64,000 nt of DNA from GCA-2718035 sp964435285 (GCA_964435285.1 CAYSYA010000007.1:59164-123163), one strand, 5' to 3'. Positions 51,227 to 61,656 are shown, numbered from the stretch's first letter. Program-made: numbers and translations. The notes: generated from the sequence alone by a model not told the origin.

Positions 51227-54200
51227 CTATTCCTTTTCTCTTTTTTCATCATTGGATTCATCTGTTGAATCAGATTTTGTTAAATCATCTAGTTCTAATT
51301 TTGAACCAACAATAATTGAATTATAATCTGATAAACCTGTACCGGCAGGAATATTATGTCCAACTATAACATTTTCTTTTAATCCATCTAATGTATCTAC
51401 TTTACCGCTAACCGCAGCTTCATTTAATACTTTAGTTGTTTCTTGAAACGAAGCAGATGAGATAAAACTCTTTGTCTGTAAAGAAGCTCTTGTAATACCT
51501 TGCAAAATTGGTTTTGAAGTAGCAGTTAGAGCATCTCTAGCAATCATTTTTTTCTTATCATTCCTTTTTAATAAAGAATTTTCGTCAATGAATTTTCGAG
51601 CTGTAATAATATCACCTTCTTTGTATTTTTGTGAGTCTCCACAATTTTCAATAACTTTTTTTCCGTAAATAAAATCGTTTTGATCTTTGAAATCAAGTTT
51701 ATGAACTAAATTTCCTTCTAAAAAATTAGTATCACCTGGATCCATTATTTGCACTTTTCTCATCATTTGTCTAACTATAACCTCAAAATGCTTATCATTA
51801 ATTTTAACACCTTGTAGCCTGTAGACTTCTTGAACTTCATTTACTAAATATTCCTGAACACTTTTTATACCATTAACAGATAAGTAATCTGATGGAGAAA
51901 TAACACCATCAGATAAAGGAGTACCAGATTTAACAAAATCTTGTTCTTGAACTAAGATCTGTTTAGATAATGAAACCATATATTTTTTGATTTCACCAGA
52001 TTTTGATTCAACAATAATCTCCCTATTTCCTCTTTTAATTTTTCCAAAAGAAACTATACCATCAATTTCAGCTACAACAGCTGGATTGGAAGGATTTCTA
52101 GCTTCAAATAGCTCAGTAATTCTTGGTAAACCACCAGTAATATCACTATTTTTTGAAGTACTTCTTGGAATTTTAGCTAAAGTTTCACCCGATTTAATTT
52201 TCTTATTTTCTTCAACAATAATGTGAGCTCCGACAGGCAGATTTGCTGTTTTTTCAACTTTTCCCTTTAATACTTTGATAGTAGGTATCTTTTGTTTGTC
52301 TTTTGACTCAATTATTACTTTTTCCTTAAAACCAGTTTGTTCATCAATTTCTACTTTATAAGTAATTCCCTCATCTAAATCTTCGAATTTTACGATCCCA
52401 TCAATTTCTGAGATAATGACAGCGTTGTAAGGATCCCACTTACATATTAAGTCACCTTTTTTCACTTTTTGCTTATTTTTTACAAAAATCTTTGATCCAT
52501 ACGGAATCATATTATTATAAACAATACTATCATCTTTTCCACCTATCAATCTTAATTCTCCTGTCCTACCTATAACAATTTTTTCATCAGATTTTTTAGA
52601 ATTATTAACATCAACTGTTCTTAATTCTTCAAAATAAATAGTACCGTCAAATTTTGCATTAATAGAGGATTCTTGCGCAGACCCAGAAGCAACACCACCA
52701 ACGTGGAAAGTTCTTAAAGTTAACTGAGTTCCAGGCTCACCAATTGATTGAGCAGCTACAACACCAACCGCTTCTCCAATTTGTGCAGGTGAATTAGAAG
52801 ATAGACTTCTCCCGTAACACAAACTACATATACCTTCCTTTGACTCACAAGTTAATACTGACCTAACCCAAACAGATTCAATAATACTATCATCTAATTT
52901 TAAAGCTTGCTCTTTTTGAATCTCTTCTCCTGATTTAAATAATAAATTTTGATTTTCATCATAAACATCATGTAAAGAAACTCTCCCTTCAATTCTATCA
53001 GATAACTTTTCAACGACTTCATCATTTTTCTTTAAGTCTTTTATTTCTAAACCTCTTAATGTTCCACAATCATTCTCTTTTATAATTACATCTTGAGCAA
53101 CATCAACTAATCTTCTTGTTAAATATCCAGCATCAGCGGTCTTTAGAGCTGTATCAGCTAAACCTTTTCTAGCACCGTGAGTGGAAATAAAATACTCTAA
53201 AATTGATAACCCTTCTTTAAAATTAGATAGAATAGGATTTTCTATAATTGCTCCAGATGATGAACCAGATTTTTGTGGTTTTGCCATCAAACCTCTCATA
53301 CCTGATAACTGTCTTATTTGTTCTTTTGAACCCCTAGCACCAGAATCTAACATCATGTAAACTGAATTAAAACCTTGATTATCATTTTGTAATCTTTCCA
53401 TGGCCTTTTCAGTCAATGAAGAATTAGTTTTAGTCCAAACATCAATTATTTGATTATACCTTTCATTATTAGTAATTAGACCTAAATTGTAAGACTGAAT
53501 AATTTTATCAACTTCTGAAGTTGCATCACCTACCATATTATTTTTTTCTTCTGGAACAATTATATCACCTAAAGAAAAAGAAAGACCACCTTTAAAAGCC
53601 ATTTGATAACCTAATTCCTTAATATTATCTAAAAATTCGGATGTAATCGGAATTGTAGTTTCTGTTAACAATTGACCAATAATTTCCCTTAAAGCTTTTT
53701 TTGTTAAAACTTCATTAAGAAATCCAACTTCGTTAGGAACTACTTCATTGAAAATAACTCTACCAACCGTGGTTTCTATAAATTCACCCTTTGAATTGTC
53801 ATCTTTTTTATAATACAAATTAATAATTGAATGAAGGTCAACTTTTTTCTCATTGTAAGCAATTATAACTTCTTCTGAAGAATAAAATTTAAAACCTTCT
53901 CCTTTCATTTTTAAGCTTTTATCGCTTTTACGTTTTTTTGTCATGTAGTATAGACCCAAAATCATGTCCTGAGAAGGAACAGTAATAGGTGAGCCATTAG
54001 CTGGGTTCAAAATATTGTGAGAACCTAACATTAATAATTGAGCTTCTAAGACAGCTGCATGTCCTAAAGGTAAGTGTACTGCCATTTGATCACCGTCAAA
54101 ATCAGCATTGAAAGCAGTACATGACAAAGGATGTAATTGAATTGCACCACCTTCAATTAATTTTGGTTGAAATGCTTGTATACCCAATCTGTGAAGAGTA

Positions 54201-55534
54201 GGTGCTCTATTAAGTAATACAGGATGTCCTTTTATTACATTTTCTAAAATATCCCATACAATAGGTTCTCTTCTATCAATAATTTTTTTAGCAGATTTTA
54301 CAGTCTTAACCACTCCTCTTTCAATTAGTTTCCTAACAACAAAAGGTTTATATAGTTCTGCAGCCATATCTTTAGGCAAACCGCATTCATGCATTTTTAA
54401 ATTAGGACCAACAACAATTACAGACCTGGCGGAATAGTCAACTCTTTTTCCAAGTAAATTTTGTCTAAATCTACCTTGTTTTCCTTTTAAACCATCTGAA
54501 AGTGACTTTAAAGGTCTATTAGATTCAGTTTTATAAGCAGATGATTTTCTAGTATTATCAAGAAGAGAATCAACTGATTCTTGTAGCATTCTTTTTTCAT
54601 TTCTTAAGATTACTTCAGGAGCATTAATATCAATTAATCTTTTTAATCGATTATTTCTAATTATAACTCTCCTGTATAAATCATTTAAATCCGATGTTGC
54701 AAATCTACCACCATCTAAGGGAACAAGTGGTCTTAGTTCAGGAGGTATAACAGGTATAACCTTCAAAACCATCCACTCTGGTTTATTCTCAATTCTGTTA
54801 TTTGAATTTCTAAAAGCTTCAACGACCTGTAATCTTTTCAAAGCTTCGTTTTTTCTTTGTACAGAAGTTTCATTATTAGCAGCGTGGCGTAGCTCACAAG
54901 AAAGAGTATACAAATCAATTCTAGACAATAGATCAAATAATGCCTCTGCTCCCATTTTAGCAATGAATTTTTCAGGATCACTATCTTCTAGATACTCATT
55001 TTCTTGAGGCAGTTCATCTAAAATATTAAGATACTCCTCTTCTGTTAAAAATTGTAATTTACTTAATGGGTTTCCTTCACTATCTAGGGCTTTACCAGGC
55101 TGAATAACAACATACTTTTCATAGTATATTATCATATCCAATTTTTTTGAAGGTAAACCTAATAAGTAACCAATTTTATTTGGTAAAGTTCTAAAATACC
55201 AAATATGAGCTACTGGAACAACAAGGTTTATGTGACCCATTCTTTCCCTTCTGACTTTTTTTTCTGTAACCTCAACCCCGCATCTATCACAAACAATTCC
55301 TTTGTACCTTATGCCTTTGTATTTACCACAATGACATTCAAAGTCTTTTACAGGACCAAAAATTCTCTCACAAAACAAACCATCTCTTTCAGGTTTAAAA
55401 GTTCGATAATTTATAGTTTCTGGCTTTGTTACATCACCATGAGATTCTTCTAAAACATCTTCTGGTGATGCTAAACTAATTGTAATCTTAGAAAAATCGC
55501 TATTAACTTTTTTATTTTTTGTGAATCTATTCAT
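51227..55534 (-). CDS. rpoC: DNA-directed RNA polymerase subunit beta'
   Basis: A 1435-residue catalytic subunit. The N-terminal zinc site uses C67, C69, C82 and C85; the active-site NADFDGDQ carries D478, D480 and D482; and the second zinc site is around TCESKEGICSLCYG. The C-terminus is acidic (DESNDEKREKE). Length matches Bacteroidota RpoC. It is three bases after rpoB. Confidence 0.99.
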   Translation of the reverse strand: MNRFTKNKKVNSDFSKITISLASPEDVLEESHGDVTKPETINYRTFKPERDGLFCERIFGPVKDFECHCGKYKGIRYKGIVCDRCGVEVTEKKVRRERMGHINLVVPVAHIWYFRTLPNKIGYLLGLPSKKLDMIIYYEKYVVIQPGKALDSEGNPLSKLQFLTEEEYLNILDELPQENEYLEDSDPEKFIAKMGAEALFDLLSRIDLYTLSCELRHAANNETSVQRKNEALKRLQVVEAFRNSNNRIENKPEWMVLKVIPVIPPELRPLVPLDGGRFATSDLNDLYRRVIIRNNRLKRLIDINAPEVILRNEKRMLQESVDSLLDNTRKSSAYKTESNRPLKSLSDGLKGKQGRFRQNLLGKRVDYSARSVIVVGPNLKMHECGLPKDMAAELYKPFVVRKLIERGVVKTVKSAKKIIDRREPIVWDILENVIKGHPVLLNRAPTLHRLGIQAFQPKLIEGGAIQLHPLSCTAFNADFDGDQMAVHLPLGHAAVLEAQLLMLGSHNILNPANGSPITVPSQDMILGLYYMTKKRKSDKSLKMKGEGFKFYSSEEVIIAYNEKKVDLHSIINLYYKKDDNSKGEFIETTVGRVIFNEVVPNEVGFLNEVLTKKALREIIGQLLTETTIPITSEFLDNIKELGYQMAFKGGLSFSLGDIIVPEEKNNMVGDATSEVDKIIQSYNLGLITNNERYNQIIDVWTKTNSSLTEKAMERLQNDNQGFNSVYMMLDSGARGSKEQIRQLSGMRGLMAKPQKSGSSSGAIIENPILSNFKEGLSILEYFISTHGARKGLADTALKTADAGYLTRRLVDVAQDVIIKENDCGTLRGLEIKDLKKNDEVVEKLSDRIEGRVSLHDVYDENQNLLFKSGEEIQKEQALKLDDSIIESVWVRSVLTCESKEGICSLCYGRSLSSNSPAQIGEAVGVVAAQSIGEPGTQLTLRTFHVGGVASGSAQESSINAKFDGTIYFEELRTVDVNNSKKSDEKIVIGRTGELRLIGGKDDSIVYNNMIPYGSKIFVKNKQKVKKGDLICKWDPYNAVIISEIDGIVKFEDLDEGITYKVEIDEQTGFKEKVIIESKDKQKIPTIKVLKGKVEKTANLPVGAHIIVEENKKIKSGETLAKIPRSTSKNSDITGGLPRITELFEARNPSNPAVVAEIDGIVSFGKIKRGNREIIVESKSGEIKKYMVSLSKQILVQEQDFVKSGTPLSDGVISPSDYLSVNGIKSVQEYLVNEVQEVYRLQGVKINDKHFEVIVRQMMRKVQIMDPGDTNFLEGNLVHKLDFKDQNDFIYGKKVIENCGDSQKYKEGDIITARKFIDENSLLKRNDKKKMIARDALTATSKPILQGITRASLQTKSFISSASFQETTKVLNEAAVSGKVDTLDGLKENVIVGHNIPAGTGLSDYNSIIVGSKLELDDLTKSDSTDESNDEKREKE

Positions 55535-55537
55535 GAT

Positions 55538-58500
55538 TTAATCCATTTTTATTTTTAACCCTAAACCCTTCATCTCATTTAACAAAACTTTAAAGGATTC
55601 CGGTATACCTGGTTGTGGTATAGGATCTCCCTTTACTATTGACTCATATGTCTTTGCTCTCCCAATAACATCATCAGATTTAATGGTCAAAATTTCTCTC
55701 AGAATATTTGATGCACCAAAAGCTTCTAGCGCCCAAACTTCCATTTCTCCAAATCTTTGACCACCAAATTGTGCTTTACCACCTAATGGTTGCTGCGTAA
55801 TCAAAGAATAAGGACCTATCGATCTAGCATGAAGTTTATCATCAACCATATGACCTAATTTTAACATATAGATAATTCCTACAGTAGCAGCCTGATCAAA
55901 TTTCTCACCAGTACCACCATCATATAAATAAGTGTGACCAAATTTAGGTAGACCAGCTTTATCAGTGTATTTATTTATCTCGTCAATTGTAGCTCCATCA
56001 AAAATAGGGGTTGAAAATTTCATACCTAATCTTTCACCAGCCCAACCTAAAACGGTTTCATAAATTTGTCCTAAATTCATTCTAGAGGGAACTCCAAGAG
56101 GATTAAGAACAATATCAACTGGTGTACCGTCCTCTAAAAAAGGCATATCTTCATCTCTTACGATTTTAGCAACAATACCCTTATTCCCGTGTCTTCCAGC
56201 CATTTTGTCTCCAACTTTTAATTTTCTTTTTTTAGCAACATAAACTCTTGCCGACTTTAATACTCCACTAGGTAATTCATCACCAACTTTAATCTTATAT
56301 CTTTCTCTATTATAAGAAGAATTTAAAGAAGCAAATTTCTTGTTGTAATTTAAAATAATCTTACCTACTATTTTTTCGGATTCCTTGTCACTTACCCAAC
56401 CAAAAGGCTCCACTAAATAAAAGTCATTTATTTTACTTAACAATTTTAAAGTAATTTTCTTTCCTTTAGGAATAACAATTTCGTTATCTAAATTTTTGAC
56501 TTCTAATGATGTTTTCCCTTCTAAAACAGTAGATAATTTTTTAATCAATATTTCTTTAAGTGAATCAAATTTTTTATTATAATTTTTTTCTAAATCATCC
56601 AAAAGAATTTTATCATCTAATCTTTGTTTTTTAGTTTTTATTGACTTTTGAAAAAGTTTTTTATCAATAATTGTTCCTTTTAATGAAGGAGGTGCTTTGA
56701 GTGATGCATCTTTCACATCTCCGGCCTTATCACCAAAAATTGCTCTTAATAATTTTTCTTCAGGAGAAGGGTCAGATTCACCTTTTGGAGTAATTTTACC
56801 AACTAAAATGTCACCAGGTAAAATATTTGCTCCAATTCTAATCATACCGTTTTCATCTAAATCCTTTGTTGCCTCTTCACTTACATTTGGAATATCTGGA
56901 GTCAATTCTTCAGCTCCTAATTTAGTTTCTCTAACATCTAGAGAATATTCATCAATATGAATCGATGTAAAAACATCATCTCTAACAACTCTTTCAGAAA
57001 TAACAATTGCATCTTCAAAATTATAACCTTTCCAAGGCATGAAAGCAACTTTTAAATTTTTACCTAAAGCAAGTTCACCCTTGTCAATAGCATAACCACT
57101 AGTTAAAAACTGTCCTTTTTGAACTTTGTCACCTTTCTTAACAATTGGCACAAGATTAATACAAGTATTTTGATTAGTTTTCTTAAACTTGCTCAAGTAA
57201 TGAGTTGTCTCTTCTGATTCAAAAGTAGTTAACTTTTGTTCCTCATTCAATTGATACTTAATAATTATTTTTTTAGAGTCTACATAATCTACTACTCCCT
57301 TTGCATTTGCCCTAATACACATTCTAGAATCAAGTGCAATATTTTTTTCCAAACCAGTTCCAACTATAGGAGAATCCATAGTAACTAAAGGAACCGCTTG
57401 CCTCATCATATTAGAACCCATTAACGCTCTATTAGCATCATCATGTTCTAAAAATGGTATTAAAGAAGCCGATATGGATGCAATTTGATTTGGAGCAACG
57501 TCCATAAAGTCAATACTTTTTGGATCAACAATTGGAAAGTCACCCATTTCTCTAGCTTTTATTTTTTTATCTAGAATTTTTCCATCAGCAGCTATTTCTG
57601 AGTTAGCTTGAGCAATTATTTTTTCTTCCTCCTCTTCAGCGCTTAAAAAAACTGGCTTATCAGAAACTATTCCGTTACTAACTTCCTTATAGGGGGTTTC
57701 AATGAAACCCATTTTATTTATTTTAGCAAATACACATAAAGATGAAATTAAACCAATGTTTGGTCCTTCAGGTGTTTCAATTGGACACAACCTACCATAA
57801 TGAGTATAATGAACATCTCTTACTTCAAATCCAGCTCTCTCTCTAGATAAACCACCTGGTCCTAAAGCAGACATTCGTCTTTTATGAGTAATTTCAGCTA
57901 AAGGATTAGTTTGATCCATAAACTGGGATAACTGATGAGTTCCAAAAAAAGAATTAATTACTGATGAAAGAGTTTTAGCATTAATTAAATCAATTGGTGT
58001 AAAAACCTCATTATCCCTAACATTCATCCTTTCCTTTATTGTTCTTGACATTCTAGCTAAACCAACACCAAATTGATTTGCTAGTTGCTCTCCAACAGTT
58101 CTTATTCTTCTGTTGCTCAAATGATCAATATCATCAACTTCTGTTTTAGAATTTACTAGTTTAATTAAATGTTTAACAATAAGAGTGATGTCATCTTTGG
58201 TTAAAACAAGATCTTTTCTTCCGTCTTTAATATTTAATTTTTTATTTATTCTGTATCGACCTACATCACCTAAGTTGTATCTCGTATCAGAAAAAAATAG
58301 TTTTTCAATAATGCCTCTAGCAGTCTCCTCATCTGGTGGTTCCGCGTTTCTTAATTGTCTATATATATGCTCAACTGCTTCTAATTCAGAGTTTGTTGGA
58401 TCTTTTTGAAGAGTCTTGTGAATTATTGAAAACTCAGAGTTTGAATCTAACTTGTGTAATAAAATAGACTTAATTTTGGAATCTATAATTAAATCAATAT

Positions 58501-59341
58501 GCTCTTTTTCAATAACCACATCTCTATCAATGATTATTTCAGTTCTAGGAATACTCACAACTTCACCAGTATCTTCGTCAACAAAATCCTCAACCCAATG
58601 CCTCAAAACCCTAGCAGCTAATTTTCTGCCGATACTTTTTTTAAGTGAGGCTTTTGTAACCTTCAATTCATCAGCTAAATCAAACATTTCCAAAATATCC
58701 TTGTCATGTTCAAAGCCAATAGCTCTAAAAAGAGTCGTAACAGGAAGTTTTTTCTTCCTATCTATATAAGCAAACATAGCTCCATTAACATCAGTAGCAA
58801 ATTCAATCCATGAACCTTTAAAGGGAATGATTCTTGCCGAATACAATTTTGTACCATTTGCATGATAACTTTGAGCAAAAAATACACCAGGTGATCTATG
58901 TAATTGAGAAACAACAACACGTTCTGCACCATTTATTATAAATGTTCCTCTTTCAGTCATATTTGGGACAGTTCCCAAATAAACATCTTGAATTATTGTC
59001 TCAAAATCTTCGTGTTCAGGGTCAGTACAATATAGTTTTAGCCTAGCTTTTAGAGGAACACTATATGTTAACCCTGCTGAAATACATTCTTCCATAGAAT
59101 ATCTCGGTGGATCTAAAAAATAATCCAAAAATTCTAATATGAAGTGATTCCTTGTATCACTAATTGGAAAATATTCACTAAATGCTTTATACAACCCTTC
59201 ATTTTTTCTTGTCCCAGGAGTTGAATTAAGCTGGAAAAATTTTCTAAATGAATCTAATTGTATGCCTAAAAAATCTGGATACTGTAATTTTCCAGAGAAA
59301 GAACCAAATTCTATTCTTTCAAAGTTATTGTTTTTTGCCAA
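55538..59341 (-). CDS. rpoB: DNA-directed RNA polymerase subunit beta
   Basis: A 1267-residue subunit. The rifampicin region reads HQLSQFMDQTNPLAEITHKRR then SALGPGGL, wild type at the main resistance positions (Asp, His and Ser equivalents of 516, 526 and 531). EGPNIGLI, GDKMAGRHGNKGI and a C-terminal GGQRFGEMEVWALEAFGA follow in normal order. It is separated from rplL by 67 bases containing a hairpin. Confidence 0.99.
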   Translation of the reverse strand: MAKNNNFERIEFGSFSGKLQYPDFLGIQLDSFRKFFQLNSTPGTRKNEGLYKAFSEYFPISDTRNHFILEFLDYFLDPPRYSMEECISAGLTYSVPLKARLKLYCTDPEHEDFETIIQDVYLGTVPNMTERGTFIINGAERVVVSQLHRSPGVFFAQSYHANGTKLYSARIIPFKGSWIEFATDVNGAMFAYIDRKKKLPVTTLFRAIGFEHDKDILEMFDLADELKVTKASLKKSIGRKLAARVLRHWVEDFVDEDTGEVVSIPRTEIIIDRDVVIEKEHIDLIIDSKIKSILLHKLDSNSEFSIIHKTLQKDPTNSELEAVEHIYRQLRNAEPPDEETARGIIEKLFFSDTRYNLGDVGRYRINKKLNIKDGRKDLVLTKDDITLIVKHLIKLVNSKTEVDDIDHLSNRRIRTVGEQLANQFGVGLARMSRTIKERMNVRDNEVFTPIDLINAKTLSSVINSFFGTHQLSQFMDQTNPLAEITHKRRMSALGPGGLSRERAGFEVRDVHYTHYGRLCPIETPEGPNIGLISSLCVFAKINKMGFIETPYKEVSNGIVSDKPVFLSAEEEEEKIIAQANSEIAADGKILDKKIKAREMGDFPIVDPKSIDFMDVAPNQIASISASLIPFLEHDDANRALMGSNMMRQAVPLVTMDSPIVGTGLEKNIALDSRMCIRANAKGVVDYVDSKKIIIKYQLNEEQKLTTFESEETTHYLSKFKKTNQNTCINLVPIVKKGDKVQKGQFLTSGYAIDKGELALGKNLKVAFMPWKGYNFEDAIVISERVVRDDVFTSIHIDEYSLDVRETKLGAEELTPDIPNVSEEATKDLDENGMIRIGANILPGDILVGKITPKGESDPSPEEKLLRAIFGDKAGDVKDASLKAPPSLKGTIIDKKLFQKSIKTKKQRLDDKILLDDLEKNYNKKFDSLKEILIKKLSTVLEGKTSLEVKNLDNEIVIPKGKKITLKLLSKINDFYLVEPFGWVSDKESEKIVGKIILNYNKKFASLNSSYNRERYKIKVGDELPSGVLKSARVYVAKKRKLKVGDKMAGRHGNKGIVAKIVRDEDMPFLEDGTPVDIVLNPLGVPSRMNLGQIYETVLGWAGERLGMKFSTPIFDGATIDEINKYTDKAGLPKFGHTYLYDGGTGEKFDQAATVGIIYMLKLGHMVDDKLHARSIGPYSLITQQPLGGKAQFGGQRFGEMEVWALEAFGASNILREILTIKSDDVIGRAKTYESIVKGDPIPQPGIPESFKVLLNEMKGLGLKIKMD

Positions 59342-59357
59342 TGGAATTAATTATTAA

Positions 59358-59378
59358 ATACTAGTATATAACTAGTAT
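59358..59378 (-). promoter_or_regulatory. Stem-loop between rplL and rpoB
   Basis: ATACTAGT (59358-59365) pairs perfectly with ACTAGTAT (59371-59378) around the 5-base loop ATATA. There is no strong U-run after it on the minus strand. In other bacteria this spacer holds an attenuator or RNase processing site; a similar job here is inference. Confidence 0.5.
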
Positions 59379-59408
59379 AATTACACAAAAATTTTAAAAT
59401 TGTAAAGC

Positions 59409-59792
59409 TTATTTCAACTCTACTTCAGCTCCAGCTTCTTCCAACTGCTTTTTCATAGCTTCAGCTTCATCTTTCGCAACACCTTCTTTAAGAGGTGATG
59501 GTGCAGCATCTACTAAATCTTTTGCATCTTTAAGCCCTTTTCCTGTAAGTTCTTTAACTAACTTAACTACCGCTAACTTAGAACCACCAGCAGCTTTAAG
59601 AATTACATCAAATTCAGTTTTAGATTCTGAGTCAGAACCGGAGTCTCCAGAACCACCAGCAGCAGGTGCAACAGCTACTGCAGCAGCTGCAGGCTCAATA
59701 CCATAGTCTACTTTTAAAATTTCTGTAAGCTCGTTAACTTCTTTAACAGTAAGGTTAACTAAGTCATCTGCTATTTTTTTTATGTCCGCCAT
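59409..59792 (-). CDS. rplL: 50S ribosomal protein bL12
   Basis: A 127-residue stalk protein: N-terminal dimerisation helix (IKKIADDLVNLTVKEVNEL), flexible hinge (about residues 35-58) and a C-terminal factor-binding domain (KTEFDVILKAAGGSKLAVVKLVKELT). The hinge carries an Ala stretch then GGSGDSGSDSES, giving it an acidic serine-rich end before the globular domain. It is 37 bases after rplJ. Confidence 0.98.
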   Translation of the reverse strand: MADIKKIADDLVNLTVKEVNELTEILKVDYGIEPAAAAVAVAPAAGGSGDSGSDSESKTEFDVILKAAGGSKLAVVKLVKELTGKGLKDAKDLVDAAPSPLKEGVAKDEAEAMKKQLEEAGAEVELK

Positions 59793-59829
59793 TTTATTAT
59801 TGTTTTTAATTGTTAATATTTATATTTTA

Positions 59830-60501
59830 TTAAGCTTCTTCATTAGAAGCATCCTCAGTAGAAGCTTCTTCATTAGAAGCATCCTCAGTAGAAGCATCCT
59901 CAGTAGAAGCATCCTTAGTAGAAGCATCCTCAGTAGAAGCATCTAATATTTTATCTTTATTTTCAACAATATCTTCTTTCCTTTCTGAAAGTGATTTTAA
60001 AATTCCAGAAATGTTAGCAGAAGATGATTTAATTGAAGAAAGCAAATTCTTCATAGGAGATTGTAATAAAGTTACAACTTCTCCAATTAATTCTTCCTTT
60101 GATTTTAAAGTTGCTAAAATATCAATTTGATCATGACCTATATAAGTCTCATTTTCTATGAATGCACCTTTAAGAATTGGTGTTTCGGTGTCATTTTTCT
60201 TTAAAAAATCTTTAATTACTTTAGCAGGGTTATTTGATGATTCAGAAATCAAAATAGATGTATTTTCCTTCAGTAAATCATAAAAAGAAGAAAAATCTTT
60301 TTCTTCTTGACTTTCCATAGCCTTCTTTAATAGTCTATTTTTAACTACAAATAATGACACGCCTTTGTCAAAACAAAGTTTTCTTAAAGAAGCTGTTTGA
60401 ACAGAATCAAGACCTGATATTTTAGCAAAATAAATATTTTTACTTTCTTTAAGTTTGATTGATAAATCCTCAATAACTTGTATTTTTTGCTCTTTATTCA
60501 T
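59830..60501 (-). CDS. rplJ: 50S ribosomal protein uL10 with repeat tail
   Basis: A 223-residue stalk-base protein. The core (about residues 1-175) has MNKEQKIQVIEDLSIKLKES, FVVKNRLLKKAM and the C-terminal helix region that binds bL12 dimers. An extra C-terminal tail (about 187-223) consists of repeated DAST-E/K units, Asp/Glu/Ser/Thr/Ala only. Typical uL10 is about 165-180 residues, so the tail adds roughly 40 residues beside the bL12 attachment site. Confidence 0.97.
   Translation of the reverse strand: MNKEQKIQVIEDLSIKLKESKNIYFAKISGLDSVQTASLRKLCFDKGVSLFVVKNRLLKKAMESQEEKDFSSFYDLLKENTSILISESSNNPAKVIKDFLKKNDTETPILKGAFIENETYIGHDQIDILATLKSKEELIGEVVTLLQSPMKNLLSSIKSSSANISGILKSLSERKEDIVENKDKILDASTEDASTKDASTEDASTEDASNEEASTEDASNEEA
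59831..59942. repeat. In-frame 15-base repeat in the rplJ tail
   Basis: Seven or so copies of a unit reading gaagcatcctcagta on the plus strand (or close variants such as gaagcttcttcatta) encode the repeating pentapeptide E-D-A-S-T/N. Length is a multiple of three, so copy changes keep the frame. Confidence 0.9.
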
Positions 60502-60504
60502 TTT

Positions 60505-61200
60505 TTAAATTAATTTATTCAAATCAATCTTAACCGATGAACTCATAGTACTCGAAATAGAAATACTTTTAACATAAGTTCCCTTTAAAGAATTTGGTTT
60601 TAATTTTACTATTGTCTGAATTATTTCGTTAGCATTTTCTGATAATTTTTTAGCATCAAAAGACACCTTACCAAAACCTGCATGAATAATACCAAACTTG
60701 TCAACTTTAAAGTCAATTTTACCTGACTTTACAGCTTTTACAGCTTTTCCAATATCGTCAGTAACTGTTCCTGTTTTTGGATTTGGCATTAAACTTCTTG
60801 GGCCCAAAACTCTTCCCAGGGGGCCTATCTTTGGCATAAAATTTGGCGAAGTAATTAAAACATCGAAATCAACCCAGCCATTTTTAATTTTTTCAAGATA
60901 TTCATCTAGTCCATAAAAATCAGCTCCTGCTTCTTTTGCTTCAGTGTTTTTATCAGCATCACAGATAACTAACACTTTTACATCTTTTCCTGTACCATGG
61001 GGCAACGAGACTACTCCTCTTATCATTTGGTTTGGTTTAGTAGGATCAACTCCTAGCCTCATAGCCAAATCAACACTCTCATCAAACTTTGAAGTACTGT
61101 TTATATCTTTAATTACAGCACATGCATCCATTAACGAGTAATATTTGCTTACATCGTATTTTTCGTTACTTTGTTTTTTTCTCTTACTTAAAACAGACAT
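60505..61200 (-). CDS. rplA: 50S ribosomal protein uL1
   Basis: A 231-residue protein of the L1 stalk: SVLSKRKKQ, FDESVDLAMRLGVDPTKPNQ, RGVVSLPHGTGK, and GRVLGPRSLMPNPKTGTV. I start at the ATG at 61200; an upstream in-frame start (61242) would overlap rplK and add 14 residues that other L1 proteins lack. Confidence 0.97.
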   Translation of the reverse strand: MSVLSKRKKQSNEKYDVSKYYSLMDACAVIKDINSTSKFDESVDLAMRLGVDPTKPNQMIRGVVSLPHGTGKDVKVLVICDADKNTEAKEAGADFYGLDEYLEKIKNGWVDFDVLITSPNFMPKIGPLGRVLGPRSLMPNPKTGTVTDDIGKAVKAVKSGKIDFKVDKFGIIHAGFGKVSFDAKKLSENANEIIQTIVKLKPNSLKGTYVKSISISSTMSSSVKIDLNKLI

Positions 61201-61210
61201 AATAATAAAT

Positions 61211-61654
61211 TTATAAATCCTCAGGGAATTCCCCTTTAACATTAATACCCATACTTCTTGCGGTTCCTGCTATCATTTTCATAGCAGAACTTAACTTAAA
61301 AGCATTTAAGTCAACCATTTTATCTTCAGCTATTTTTTTCACATCATCCCATGTAACACTTGCGACCTTGAGTCTGTTAGATTCAGCTGACCCTTTTTTT
61401 AATTTAGCAGCTTCAAGCAACTGAACAGAAGCAGGAGGTGTTTTAATAATAAAATTGAATGATTTATCAGTAAAAACTGTTATAACTACTGGAAGTAATT
61501 TTCCTTGTTTTTCTTGAGTCCTTCCATTGAACTGTTTACAAAAATCCATTATATTGACACCTTTTGCACCTAATGCAGGCCCCACTGGAGGAGAAGGATT
61601 AGCTGCACCTCCTCTAATTTGTAATTTAATTAAAGCTGAAATTTCTTTTGCCAT
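61211..61654 (-). CDS. rplK: 50S ribosomal protein uL11
   Basis: A 147-residue protein with the uL11 N-terminus (ISALIKLQIRGGAANPSPPVG, then GAKGVNIMDFCKQFN) and the RNA-binding C-terminal domain ending AGTARSMGINVKGEFPEDL. It forms the base of the factor-binding stalk. Confidence 0.98.
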   Translation of the reverse strand: MAKEISALIKLQIRGGAANPSPPVGPALGAKGVNIMDFCKQFNGRTQEKQGKLLPVVITVFTDKSFNFIIKTPPASVQLLEAAKLKKGSAESNRLKVASVTWDDVKKIAEDKMVDLNAFKLSSAMKMIAGTARSMGINVKGEFPEDL

Positions 61655-61656
61655 TA

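Noticed and set aside
59831..59942. CRISPR or transposon-end repeats at the rplJ 3' end
   Set aside because: The 15-base unit encodes an acidic peptide continuous with uL10 and has no spacers or inverted ends.
61201..61242. Longer N-terminus for rplA
   Set aside because: It would overlap rplK by more than 30 bases and has no counterpart in other L1 proteins; the ATG at 61200 fits.
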